DNA from: Polaribacter sp.
Lineage (GTDB): Bacteria > Bacteroidota > Bacteroidia > Flavobacteriales > Flavobacteriaceae
NCBI GenBank assembly: GCA_029248845.1
Contig: JAQWIO010000068.1
Span: forward strand, 1-8,525
Length of the DNA: 8,525 bases
Reading direction: 5' to 3'
In this document: positions 1 through 6,185 of the stretch, piece by piece
Position numbering within the stretch: the first letter of the stretch is position 1
Layout: the number at the start of each line of letters is the position of its first letter
Made by a program: the position numbers and the translations under genes
Notes under the pieces: model-generated
What the model was told of the DNA's origin: nothing
Databases searched by the model: none
The model's input: only the letters and a program-made list of their open reading frames with translations

Positions 1-567
1 TTAGGATTAGAAAAAATTGGCGTTGAAGTAACAGCACGTGGTCAAGTTTCTGTAAACGAACATTTACAAACAAATATATCTAACATTTATGCAATTGGTG
101 ATGTTGTTAAAGGCGCAATGTTAGCTCACAAAGCAGAAGAAGAAGGCGTTGTTGTAGCAGAATATCTCGCGGGTGAAAAACCTCATATCAATTATAATTT
201 AATTCCTGGTATTGTTTATACTTGGCCAGAAGCCGCTGCGGTTGGTAAGACTGAAGACGAATTAAAAGAAGCCAAAATTGATTATAAAGCTGGTAAATTT
301 TCGATGAGAGCTTTGGGAAGATCTAGAGCAAGTGGAGATATTGACGGTTTTGTAAAAGTTTTAGCTGATAAAAATACAGATGAAATTTTAGGAGTGCATA
401 TGGTTGGAGCAAGGGTAGCAGATTTAATTATGGAAGCTGCAGTTGCCATGGAATTTAGAGCATCTGCTGAAGATCTAGCAAGAATCTGTCATGGGCATCC
501 AACCTATTCAGAAGCCGTAAAAGAAGCTGCAAAAGCAGCTTGGGACGGAAAACCTTTAAATGCTTAA
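1..567 (+). CDS. lpdA: Dihydrolipoyl dehydrogenase (E3), C-terminal part
   Basis: The reading frame is open from the first base, so the N-terminal FAD and NAD domains lie mostly outside the window; 188 residues remain. Near the start, YAIGDVV (codons around 94-114) is the conserved second FAD-contacting segment of the pyridine nucleotide-disulphide oxidoreductase family, followed by the AHKAEEEG segment typical of lipoamide dehydrogenases. The rest is the dimerisation domain, ending in CHGHPTYSEA, where His (codon 496-498) and Glu (codon 511-513) match the catalytic His-Glu pair completed by the partner subunit. By family knowledge the enzyme reoxidises dihydrolipoamide in pyruvate, 2-oxoglutarate or branched-chain 2-oxoacid dehydrogenase complexes, or in glycine cleavage, in the cytoplasm. 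Which complex it serves cannot be told here. An ATG at 118 is internal, not the start. The next gene begins 12 bases after the stop. Confidence 0.95.
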   Translation, partial: LGLEKIGVEVTARGQVSVNEHLQTNISNIYAIGDVVKGAMLAHKAEEEGVVVAEYLAGEKPHINYNLIPGIVYTWPEAAAVGKTEDELKEAKIDYKAGKFSMRALGRSRASGDIDGFVKVLADKNTDEILGVHMVGARVADLIMEAAVAMEFRASAEDLARICHGHPTYSEAVKEAAKAAWDGKPLNA

Positions 568-579
568 ATTAAATATCTT

Positions 580-1806
580 GTGATTTCTGAAAAAACTAGG
601 AATTTCAGCTTTTTATTTATTCTAATTTCAATCTTTTCATTTGGACAAAAAAAAGATATAATTACTATAAAAAACGGGATAGACAGACCTAATATTTTAC
701 CGATTCACCATTTTGGATTATTTTCTGCTAGGATTAATCAAAACTTTAAAAATCGAGTTCAAGAAAAGTCTACTTTTAGTTTTTCGCTGTCAAGTGCAAA
801 TACTTTTCATCCATTTGTAGAAATGTATTTACCTGAAAATGAATCTGACAGGAAATTACAACGTGAACAAATTTGGTTCAATAGGCGTTTTAACTTTATA
901 AATCAAGAAACGACTCCCGCAAAATATTCTAACATTATTATTGATGCTGTTTTTAAAAATCTAAGAATCGACTTTAATACTAAAATTGGTAAAAAACAAG
1001 AACTAAATATTACACTTCGTTCTTATTTAGTTACGAAAGGAAAGTATCCGTTTTCTTTTTTTACAAGCGACGAGACAATCGAATGGTTTCATAGTAATAT
1101 TGCTGGTGGCGAGGACCCTTTTGGTAGAAAATATTACGGTTTAAACCAAGTAAATATTAAATATCAAGACAGAAATGGAAAGACTTTAGAACTAAAAGAT
1201 GGTCAGTTTTTAATTGGAGGAATAGAATTTAATCACTTTTATTATCCTGAGATCATCAATCTAAAAGAGAAAAATATTAGTCTAAATTTTGGTTCCCACC
1301 TTGGTATCAACACCTCTAAATTTAATCCATCGATAGATATTGGATTTTCTGGAAATATTATTAAAAAATGGATGCTAAAATCAAACAAAGAAATTAGAAG
1401 TTCTTTCGGAACTGCTCTTTTACGAAAAAATATTCTCAATTTTAAAGACGTAATCGATTTAGGAAATAATAAATTCTTGGGAAGTAGTGAGGCAATGGTA
1501 GAATATACAAAATACACTCCTAAAAAAAACTACCATTCGGTTTCTGTGAACTATCAAATTCAAACTCCGTTTTTTAAAACACAGGAAGCGGACTACTATC
1601 AATTAATTGGTAAATGGAAAGAAATACATTCAGGTTGGCAAAATGGGTTCGAAAAAATGTATGAATACCTCTCTTCCTGGTCTTGGCTGTATTCATATGG
1701 CACAAAAAAATATGCTTTTACAGTATATATTAAAGAAGATTTGTATTTAAATAATTCTCCAGATTTACAAACAGGAATCAGTTTAAAAATTCCGCTTTCT
1801 AATTAA
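580..1806 (+). CDS. Exported, probable outer-membrane beta-barrel protein of unknown function (possibly DUF3187-like)
   Basis: A 408-residue protein. The N-terminus has a charged MISEKTRN stretch, a hydrophobic core FLFILISIFSF and then GQ, a typical Flavobacteriia signal peptide cut near residue 22. The mature part shows alternating hydrophobic/polar strands rich in aromatic residues and ends in a strand (LQTGISLKIPLSN), which suggests a beta-barrel in the outer membrane. A central block, WFHSNIAGGEDPFGRKYYG, is Gly- and aromatic-rich and is the best candidate for a conserved motif. The layout reminds me of DUF3187 outer-membrane proteins, but this is from memory and weak. The start is GTG at 580: the frame is closed by the lpd stop at 565-567 and there is no earlier start codon, so the signal peptide fixes the choice. 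It follows lpd by 12 bases and may be cotranscribed with it; no functional link is evident. Confidence 0.8.
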   Translation: MISEKTRNFSFLFILISIFSFGQKKDIITIKNGIDRPNILPIHHFGLFSARINQNFKNRVQEKSTFSFSLSSANTFHPFVEMYLPENESDRKLQREQIWFNRRFNFINQETTPAKYSNIIIDAVFKNLRIDFNTKIGKKQELNITLRSYLVTKGKYPFSFFTSDETIEWFHSNIAGGEDPFGRKYYGLNQVNIKYQDRNGKTLELKDGQFLIGGIEFNHFYYPEIINLKEKNISLNFGSHLGINTSKFNPSIDIGFSGNIIKKWMLKSNKEIRSSFGTALLRKNILNFKDVIDLGNNKFLGSSEAMVEYTKYTPKKNYHSVSVNYQIQTPFFKTQEADYYQLIGKWKEIHSGWQNGFEKMYEYLSSWSWLYSYGTKKYAFTVYIKEDLYLNNSPDLQTGISLKIPLSN

Positions 1807-1830
1807 TAAGAATTGTATTTTTACAAAAAT

Positions 1831-3132
1831 ATGCAAAGAACAATTCGATCCTTTACCATTGTTGATATTCACAAATTCAAATCGAATCTTCTCTATTGGT
1901 CGCAAAAGTTTGAAACTACTATCTGGTTAGACTCTAACGAACACAATAAAAAGTATTCTTCGTTTGACTGTACCATAGCTATTGAAGAATTTACATCTAT
2001 TAAAACCGACTTTTTTAACGCTTTTGAAAAACTAAAAGAATATCAAAGTAGTACCAAAGATTATATTTTTGGGTACATTAGTTATGATGTAAAAAATGAT
2101 ACAGAACTACTTTCTTCTAATAATTTTGATGGTTTAGATTTTGCTGACTTGTACTTTTTTCAACCACAAAAACTAATTTTCATCAAAGGAAATACGGTTG
2201 AATTTCACTATTTAAAAATGGTTGATGATAAGATTGAATGTGATCTAGAAGAAATTAAAAAATTTAAAAAAGAGAAAAAAGAGAAATCTACTTTCGATAT
2301 CAAAATAAAGCATCGATTACACAAAGACGAGTATCAAACCAAAGTAACTAAAATTTTAGAGCATATTCAACGGGGAGATATTTACGAAGCTAATTTTTGC
2401 CAAGAGTTTTATGCCGAAAATTCAACTATCAATCCAATTGAAGTATACAAACATCTCAACCAAATTTCTGAACCTCCATTTGCTGCGTTTGTAAAATTAG
2501 ATACCCAATATATATTATCTGCTTCACCAGAAAGATACATTAAAAAAGAGGGTTTAAATGTGATTTCTCAGCCTATAAAAGGAACTGCAAAACGGTTCAT
2601 TAGTAAAGCTGATGACGATCAAATTGCTTTTGATTTATCGAGAGATGAAAAAGAACGTTCAGAAAACGTAATGATTGTAGATTTAGTCAGAAATGATTTA
2701 TCTAGAACAGCAAAAAAAGGATCTGTAAAAGTGGAAGAATTATGCAAAGTCTATTCTTTTAAACAAGTACATCAGTTAATTTCTACTGTTGTTTCAGAGA
2801 TTAAAGAAAACACACATGTTGTAGACATCATTAAAGATACATTTCCGATGGGAAGTATGACGGGGGCACCAAAAGTTTCTGCAATGAAAATTATTGAAGA
2901 ATTAGAAGAGACTAAACGCAGTGTATTCTCAGGATCGATAGGCTATTTTTCACCCAAAGGTAATTTTGATTTTAATGTTATTATTAGAAGTATTTTATAC
3001 AACGAAGAGAAAAAATATGTTTCTTATTCTGTTGGAGGAGCAATAACAGCAAAATCAACTCCTGAAAAGGAATATGAAGAATGCCTGCTAAAAGCAAAAG
3101 CGATGGAATACGTTTTGCTGAATACAACATAA
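1831..3132 (+). CDS. pabB: Aminodeoxychorismate synthase component I
   Basis: A 433-residue chorismate-binding enzyme that aminates chorismate to 4-amino-4-deoxychorismate, the first committed step to p-aminobenzoate and folate, using ammonia from a glutaminase partner (PabA/TrpG type). The N-terminal 140 residues are the variable domain; the chorismate-binding domain starts around HKDEYQTKV. PIKGT at residues 248-252 is decisive: Lys250 corresponds to the nucleophilic lysine of PabB, whereas anthranilate synthase TrpE has Ala there (PIAGT). Other family blocks are IVDLVRNDLSR (282-292), GSMTGAPK (341-348) and GGAIT (402-406). ATG at 1831 is chosen over an in-frame TTG at 1813, which would add only six residues (MYFYKN) and would lie in the probable promoter/leader. 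No glutaminase or lyase gene (pabA, pabC) is adjacent. The gene lies 24 bases after the outer-membrane protein gene and 5 bases before the next small gene. Confidence 0.93.
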   Translation: MQRTIRSFTIVDIHKFKSNLLYWSQKFETTIWLDSNEHNKKYSSFDCTIAIEEFTSIKTDFFNAFEKLKEYQSSTKDYIFGYISYDVKNDTELLSSNNFDGLDFADLYFFQPQKLIFIKGNTVEFHYLKMVDDKIECDLEEIKKFKKEKKEKSTFDIKIKHRLHKDEYQTKVTKILEHIQRGDIYEANFCQEFYAENSTINPIEVYKHLNQISEPPFAAFVKLDTQYILSASPERYIKKEGLNVISQPIKGTAKRFISKADDDQIAFDLSRDEKERSENVMIVDLVRNDLSRTAKKGSVKVEELCKVYSFKQVHQLISTVVSEIKENTHVVDIIKDTFPMGSMTGAPKVSAMKIIEELEETKRSVFSGSIGYFSPKGNFDFNVIIRSILYNEEKKYVSYSVGGAITAKSTPEKEYEECLLKAKAMEYVLLNTT

Positions 3133-3137
3133 AGATT

Positions 3138-3374
3138 ATGATTTTAAATCAAGAAGAGCTTTTTCAAAACACACTTGCTCAACTAAAAGAAAAACCAACG
3201 GATCAGAATATGTTTACTTTATTTTTAGAACTATATCCTAAAGAATGGAAACAACTAAAAATTACATTTTCTAAATTTAACAGAAGTAAAAAAAATGGAA
3301 AAACGATTCCATTACCAAAACCAGAAGTTTCTCTAAAAAAAGAGATTCGAGTTTGGTTAAAATCTAAAATTTAA
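3138..3374 (+). CDS. Small conserved-looking hypothetical protein (78 aa)
   Basis: I do not recognise this family. The 78-residue product starts MILNQEELF, is rich in Lys and aromatics, has no signal peptide or membrane segment, and ends in a basic tail (KKEIRVWLKSKI). An ATG at 3138, five bases after the pabB stop, is the likely start; the frame stays open back to 3081 inside pabB, but that would require overlap with pabB, and its codons look unlike a real N-terminus. A stretch KFNRSKKNGKTIPLP is strongly basic, so nucleic-acid binding is possible but unproven. Tight packing between pabB and tilS suggests cotranscription with pabB. It is too short to assign a function. Confidence 0.7.
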   Translation: MILNQEELFQNTLAQLKEKPTDQNMFTLFLELYPKEWKQLKITFSKFNRSKKNGKTIPLPKPEVSLKKEIRVWLKSKI

Positions 3375-3380
3375 TTTACG

Positions 3381-3388
3381 TATTTTTG
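3381..3388 (+). promoter_or_regulatory. Possible -7 box of a tilS promoter
   Basis: TATTTTTG fits the Bacteroidota -7 consensus TAnnTTTG exactly and lies 7 bases before the tilS ATG, which would give an almost leaderless transcript. The nearest TTG upstream (3353-3355) is 25 bases away, longer than the usual 19-20, so the -33 element is poor. This is a single-box match and could be chance in AT-rich DNA. Confidence 0.35.
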
Positions 3389-3395
3389 AGGGATA

Positions 3396-4544
3396 ATGAT
3401 TGAAAAAATCTCACATCACATTAATCGTAATCTTCCTTTTTTAAAGGGTAAAAAACTATTGGTGGCGATTTCTGGAGGCATTGATTCTGTGGCTTTAACA
3501 TATCTACTATCAGAGTTAGATTTTAATATTTCATTAGCGCATTGCAACTTTAATCTTCGTGGAAAAGAGAGTGATTTAGATGAATATTTTGTAAAAAAAC
3601 TTGGAGAAAAATTAGATCTCCCTGTTTTTACAACACATTTTAACACAGAGGTTTTTGCTAAAGAAAATAAGCAATCTACTCAAATAGCAGCTAGAAGTTT
3701 GCGCTATAATTGGTTTCAAAAACTCAAAGAAGAACATTCTTTTGATTATATTTTAACGGCACATCATGCAGATGATAATCTAGAAACTTTTCTAATTAAT
3801 TTAACCCGAGGGAGTGGATTAGATGGGTTTACAGGAATCCCTGAAATTAATGGGCGTATTGTGCGTCCACTTTTAAGATTTTCACGCAAAGAGATTTTAA
3901 CTTTCATCAAAGAAAAGAAAATTGACTGGAGAGAAGATAAAACGAATACCCAAACAAAATATATTAGAAATAAAATTAGACATAAAGTTATTCCTTTTTT
4001 AAAAGAAATTAATCCGAACTTATTAAATTCCTTTGCAAAGACAGCAGAATATTTGAAAGAGAGTCAGCATATTATTAAAGATAGAATAAAAAAAGTAGCT
4101 TCAGAAGTTCTTACTGAAGACAAGAATACAATTGCAATTAACATTCAAAAAGTAGAGAAATTATCCAATCCAAAAGCATATTTATATCAACTTTTAAAAA
4201 CCTATAATTTCACAGAATGGAATGATGTTTACAATTTACTCTCTGCTCAATCTGGAAAACAGGTTTTGTCTAAAACACATACTTTACTAAAAGACAGAGG
4301 GTCTTTAGTACTTTTTAAAAATATCTGCACTACTAGCATCGAATCAATTTTCATTCAAGAAAATGAACTAGAAATTACAAAACCAATTCATTTAAAAATT
4401 GAAATTGTTTTAGAAAAATCTAGAAAAAATAAGGAAACAATTTTTATTGATAAAGAAAAATGTGTTTTTCCGTTACAACTCAGAAGATGGCAAAATGGTG
4501 ATTTTTTCTATCCTTCAAGAAAATCTTCATATACTGCGTCATAG
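3396..4544 (+). CDS. tilS: tRNA(Ile)-lysidine synthetase, truncated at the C-terminus
   Basis: TilS attaches lysine to C34 of tRNA-Ile(CAU) using ATP so that it reads AUA as isoleucine; it is cytoplasmic and normally essential. The PP-loop SGGIDS is at residues 26-31, HHADDNLET at 123-131, and the GIP...RPLL segment follows; these make a complete N-terminal ATPase domain. The substrate-binding middle domain is also present. The C-terminal TilS_C domain begins (LRRWQNGDFFYP, ending near base 4514) and then breaks off: family members normally continue with a Gly/Lys-rich loop (GMKGKKK-like), a KLSKFF-like segment and about 40 more residues, but here the frame runs through SRKSSYTAS to a TAG at 4542. 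The 382-residue product is about 50 residues short of typical Bacteroidota TilS. Either it works with a shortened C-terminus, or another intact copy exists, or this is a broken gene. ATG at 3396 is clear. Confidence 0.9.
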   Translation: MIEKISHHINRNLPFLKGKKLLVAISGGIDSVALTYLLSELDFNISLAHCNFNLRGKESDLDEYFVKKLGEKLDLPVFTTHFNTEVFAKENKQSTQIAARSLRYNWFQKLKEEHSFDYILTAHHADDNLETFLINLTRGSGLDGFTGIPEINGRIVRPLLRFSRKEILTFIKEKKIDWREDKTNTQTKYIRNKIRHKVIPFLKEINPNLLNSFAKTAEYLKESQHIIKDRIKKVASEVLTEDKNTIAINIQKVEKLSNPKAYLYQLLKTYNFTEWNDVYNLLSAQSGKQVLSKTHTLLKDRGSLVLFKNICTTSIESIFIQENELEITKPIHLKIEIVLEKSRKNKETIFIDKEKCVFPLQLRRWQNGDFFYPSRKSSYTAS

Positions 4545-4579
4545 CTTGAGGTACATCTTCCTTTTATTAAAACATTCAT
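4508..4579 (-). pseudogene. Remnant of a third exported-protein cassette (start codon plus about 70 bases)
   Basis: A promoter/leader copy like those of the two genes to the right leads to an ATG at 4577-4579 on the - strand. The frame encodes only 23 residues (MNVLIKG...YEDFLEG) and stops at 4508, already inside tilS DNA. It lacks the signal peptide seen in the two full cassettes. Another frame on this strand reads EDVPQAMTQYMKIFLK, which looks more protein-like and may be the frameshifted tail of a deleted gene. I read it as what is left of a cassette after the deletion that also cut tilS, but a genuine tiny peptide gene cannot be excluded. Confidence 0.35.
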
Positions 4580-4628
4580 TTTAATTGATTTATGGTTAAT
4601 ATTAACTCTAAGATATAGATAATGGGAT
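4577..4628 (-). repeat. Promoter/leader repeat, copy 1 of 3
   Basis: About 50 bases running from a start codon back past the -7 box. It shares the block from the ATG through ATTGATTTATG and the CTCTAAGATA block with the copies at 5220-5270 and 6042-6092, with several substitutions in between; it is the most diverged of the three. Confidence 0.75.
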
Positions 4629-4637
4629 TTATTTCAA
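4608..4637 (-). promoter_or_regulatory. Promoter copy 1 (orphan), Bacteroidota type
   Basis: On the - strand, TTG (4635-4637), a 19-base spacer and TATCTTAG (4608-4615) match the Bacteroidota pattern TTG-N19-TAnnTTTG with one mismatch. The 28-base leader down to ATG 4579 resembles those of copies 2 and 3, which supports a shared origin. It now drives only a short remnant reading into the 3' end of tilS, so it could produce antisense RNA to tilS. Confidence 0.55.
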
Positions 4638-4757
4638 AATACACTACAAACTTTCCCCAAACAACACACTCCTAAAACCACTACACAGGAATCTTATGTT
4701 AAGTCAATGATATCAATCGATTAGAAGGGATTTGGGTTGTATCCATTAGTGTAAAAG

Positions 4758-4781
4758 AAAAACCCTCCACTTGGGAGGGCT
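4758..4781 (-). terminator. Rho-independent terminator of the AhpD-like gene
   Basis: Read on the - strand: CCCTCC, loop CAAGT, GGAGGG, then a run of five T and more T-rich sequence. It lies 21 bases after the gene's stop. The 24-base block differs from the one behind the neighbouring gene (5278-5301) at a single loop base. Confidence 0.8.
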
Positions 4782-4802
4782 ATTTAAAGTTTGTTAAATG
4801 AA

Positions 4803-5222
4803 CTATTCCCCTCTAAGTAATTTTTTAAATGCTTCTAAATCAAATTCGTTTCCATAAAAAAGTGTACTCATTTTCATAATATCTGCAGCGATAAGTACTG
4901 CAGTTTTGATCTCATTTTCAGTAGCGCCTAATCTTTTTAACTCAGAAATATGATAAGGGATACAATATTGACATTTTATTGCTGCAGAAGTTCCGAGTGC
5001 AACTAAATGTGCTTCTTTTTCGGGGATTACCCCCTCTTTATACAAACCCATTTGAGCTTTAAAATAAGTGTCAGCACTTTTCAAGATAGTTTCAGGATAA
5101 ACTGAATTAAAGGGGCTTGCTTCTAAAAGTTGTTTTTTTTCTTCTGCTGTTAATGTGGCATCTTGAGAAAATACAGCTAAAGAAAACGCAAATAGCAATA
5201 TTGTGAAAAATATTTTTTTCAT
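4803..5222 (-). CDS. Exported carboxymuconolactone decarboxylase / AhpD-like protein
   Basis: 139 residues. A signal peptide (MKKIFFTILLFAFSLAVFSQ, cut near residue 19-20) directs it across the inner membrane, which is unusual because most AhpD-like proteins are cytoplasmic. The domain is all-helical: PEKEAHLVALGTSAAIKC leads into CQYCIPYH, with Cys84, Cys87 and His91 forming the CXXCXXXH motif of the AhpD-like branch, followed by LKRLGATENEIKTAVLIAADI, the hallmark helix of the carboxymuconolactone decarboxylase family (PF02627). In AhpD this cysteine pair with His and Glu carries out thiol-disulphide chemistry in peroxide defence; here a redox role in the periplasm is inferred, and the substrate is unknown. 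True decarboxylation is unlikely given the cysteine motif. It has its own promoter-like leader and terminator and follows the neighbouring exported-protein gene in the same direction. Its leader and terminator are near-copies of those of that neighbour. Confidence 0.85.
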   Translation of the reverse strand: MKKIFFTILLFAFSLAVFSQDATLTAEEKKQLLEASPFNSVYPETILKSADTYFKAQMGLYKEGVIPEKEAHLVALGTSAAIKCQYCIPYHISELKRLGATENEIKTAVLIAADIMKMSTLFYGNEFDLEAFKKLLRGE

Positions 5223-5270
5223 TTTAATTGATTTATGATTAATAATACCTCTAAGATATAGAGAATGGGC
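5220..5270 (-). repeat. Promoter/leader repeat, copy 2 of 3
   Basis: Upstream of the AhpD-like gene. From the start codon to the -7 box it is identical to copy 3 except for two extra bases next to the ATG in copy 3. A small inverted repeat CTCTA/TAGAG flanks the -7 box. Confidence 0.8.
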
Positions 5271-5280
5271 TGAAAATAAA
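5251..5280 (-). promoter_or_regulatory. Promoter copy 2, for the AhpD-like gene
   Basis: TATCTTAG (5251-5258, - strand) sits 28 bases before the ATG, as in copy 1. At the -33 position, 19 bases upstream, there is TTT instead of TTG (5278-5280); those bases belong to the T-run of the preceding gene's terminator. The -7 box and leader are strongly conserved with copy 3, so a promoter is likely, but its -33 element looks weakened. Confidence 0.5.
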
Positions 5281-5301
5281 AACCCTCCACATGGGAGGGC
5301 T
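5278..5301 (-). terminator. Rho-independent terminator between the two exported-protein genes
   Basis: On the - strand: CCCTCC, loop CATGT, GGAGGG, then five T and a T-rich stretch. It starts 11 bases after the stop of the upstream gene. It is nearly identical to the terminator at 4758-4781. Its T-run merges with the promoter region of the AhpD-like gene. Confidence 0.8.
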
Positions 5302-5312
5302 TATTCAATGGT

Positions 5313-6044
5313 TTAAGGCGAACTTAATTCAGGCAATAGTTTCTGATAATGTGAAATGTTTTCTGAAACTGAGAGCTGAACGTTTTTGGAATCATCTTCA
5401 TAAGATCCTTCCCCGTAGAGTTCTTCATATTTTTTGACGACTTTTGGGAACATTTTGGAGTTTTCTTCTTGCATTGAAGCAAGATCCTTATGGTGATATC
5501 TTACCATAACCCAACTTCCATTACATCCAGACATACAAGACATAACCCCAACTCTATTTTTCCAACCTCCTTCCTTCAATGCTTTAACGAGTCTGGTTCT
5601 ATACCTCCAAAAATCTTTCTCTTTTCCTGGAACAAGTTTGTAAATAAGAACTCTTCTGTGATTCAGTCTTTCATATCCTTCTGGAATATAGGTCGCGTCC
5701 TTATTTAAATACCAAAATCTGCTTGCTAATGGTGTGTGCAATTCACCCGTCATTTTCCACCAATAATCTAACTCTTTTTTACTTACAGAAGAGTCAAAAT
5801 CACCTATTTCATTTCCATGCTGTACTCTCCATAAATTGTTTGAATTAGGACCTGATAGAATTTCAAATGTTGAAAATCTTGTAGAACCCTCTTTTGAGTT
5901 ATACAGTTTGGTTTTTGCTGCGACAGCAACTTTCATTTTTGCAAGATTCGTGGGTTCAATATCTAAAACTCTAGCTCGAATTACTTGAGCTAAAGAAATA
6001 TTTGAAATTAGAATTGAAACTGTTAAAAGAAAAACTCTTTTCAT
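5313..6044 (-). CDS. Exported protein of unknown function, possible two-half alpha/beta-barrel
   Basis: 243 residues; I do not recognise the family with certainty. A signal peptide (MKRVFLLTVSILISNISLAQ) is cut near residue 20. Two segments look alike in plan: about residues 21-85 (RARVLDIEPTNLAKMKVAV ... NLWRVQHGNEI) and about 128-192 (RRVLIYKLVPGKEKDF ... SWVMVRYHH), each strand-helix-strand-strand, which suggests two ferredoxin-like halves as in dimeric alpha/beta-barrel (NIPSNAP/ABM-like) proteins; this is inference from the pattern. A CMSGC motif (Cys170, Cys174) lies in the second half and could be redox-active or bind metal or haem. The C-terminal tail is polar. The gene has its own promoter and leader (6075-6104) and terminator, and is followed in the same direction by an exported CXXC protein, so a shared oxidative or envelope role is possible but unproven. 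Confidence 0.8.
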   Translation of the reverse strand: MKRVFLLTVSILISNISLAQVIRARVLDIEPTNLAKMKVAVAAKTKLYNSKEGSTRFSTFEILSGPNSNNLWRVQHGNEIGDFDSSVSKKELDYWWKMTGELHTPLASRFWYLNKDATYIPEGYERLNHRRVLIYKLVPGKEKDFWRYRTRLVKALKEGGWKNRVGVMSCMSGCNGSWVMVRYHHKDLASMQEENSKMFPKVVKKYEELYGEGSYEDDSKNVQLSVSENISHYQKLLPELSSP

Positions 6045-6092
6045 GTTTTAATTGATTTATGATTAATAATACCTCTAAGATAGAGAGATTAG
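6042..6092 (-). repeat. Promoter/leader repeat, copy 3 of 3
   Basis: Upstream of the 243-residue exported protein gene. Identity with copy 2 extends through the whole leader and -7 box and then fades within about 10 bases. The CTCTA/TAGAG inverted repeat is kept, with a shorter loop. Confidence 0.8.
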
Positions 6093-6104
6093 GTTACATA
6101 TCAA
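6075..6104 (-). promoter_or_regulatory. Promoter copy 3, for the 243-residue exported protein gene
   Basis: TTG (6102-6104), a 19-base spacer and TATCTTAG (6075-6082), all on the - strand, match the Bacteroidota consensus with one mismatch. A 30-base leader leads to ATG 6044. The leader is nearly identical to that of copy 2. Confidence 0.6.
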
Positions 6105-6185
6105 ATCCCAACCCCCTGTTCCAATAGAAAAACCGTTTTCTAAAACCCATGCCCATGTGTTTGGGTCAATACTGGATGGAAACTT

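Larger units (their letters stand above)
4545..4802. other. Intergenic accessory DNA between broken tilS and the AhpD-like gene
   Basis: 258 bases. From the left it holds the start of the cassette remnant and promoter copy 1 (to about 4640), then about 110 bases (4640-4752) in which I see no gene, repeat or RNA, then the - strand terminator of the AhpD-like gene (4758-4781). Confidence 0.7.

Noticed and set aside
1242..1517. Open frame on the - strand (91 codons)
   Set aside because: It lies wholly inside the outer-membrane protein gene on the + strand, which has a signal peptide and sensible composition; the - strand product looks like a shadow.
1813..1830. TTG start six codons upstream of the pabB ATG
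   Set aside because: It adds MYFYKN only and overlaps likely promoter/leader sequence; ATG 1831 is the better start.
1831..3132. Anthranilate synthase component I (trpE)
   Set aside because: The active-site motif is PIKGT, with the lysine typical of PabB, not PIAGT; no trp genes are nearby.
3416..3646. Open frame on the - strand inside tilS
   Set aside because: It covers the PP-loop coding region of tilS and has no features of its own.
5490..5708. Open frame on the + strand (72 codons)
   Set aside because: It is antisense to the 243-residue exported protein gene, which is clearly coding; the product is Ser/Pro-rich noise.
4570..6104. CRISPR array
   Set aside because: Three repeats only, spaced 640-820 bases apart and each placed at a gene start; they are promoter/leader copies, not CRISPR repeats.
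6150..6175. Possible hairpin ACCCA/TGGGT near the 3' end of the Rep-like gene
   Set aside because: The stem is only 5 pairs with a 12-base loop and no T-run; too weak for a terminator or a Rep nick-site hairpin.
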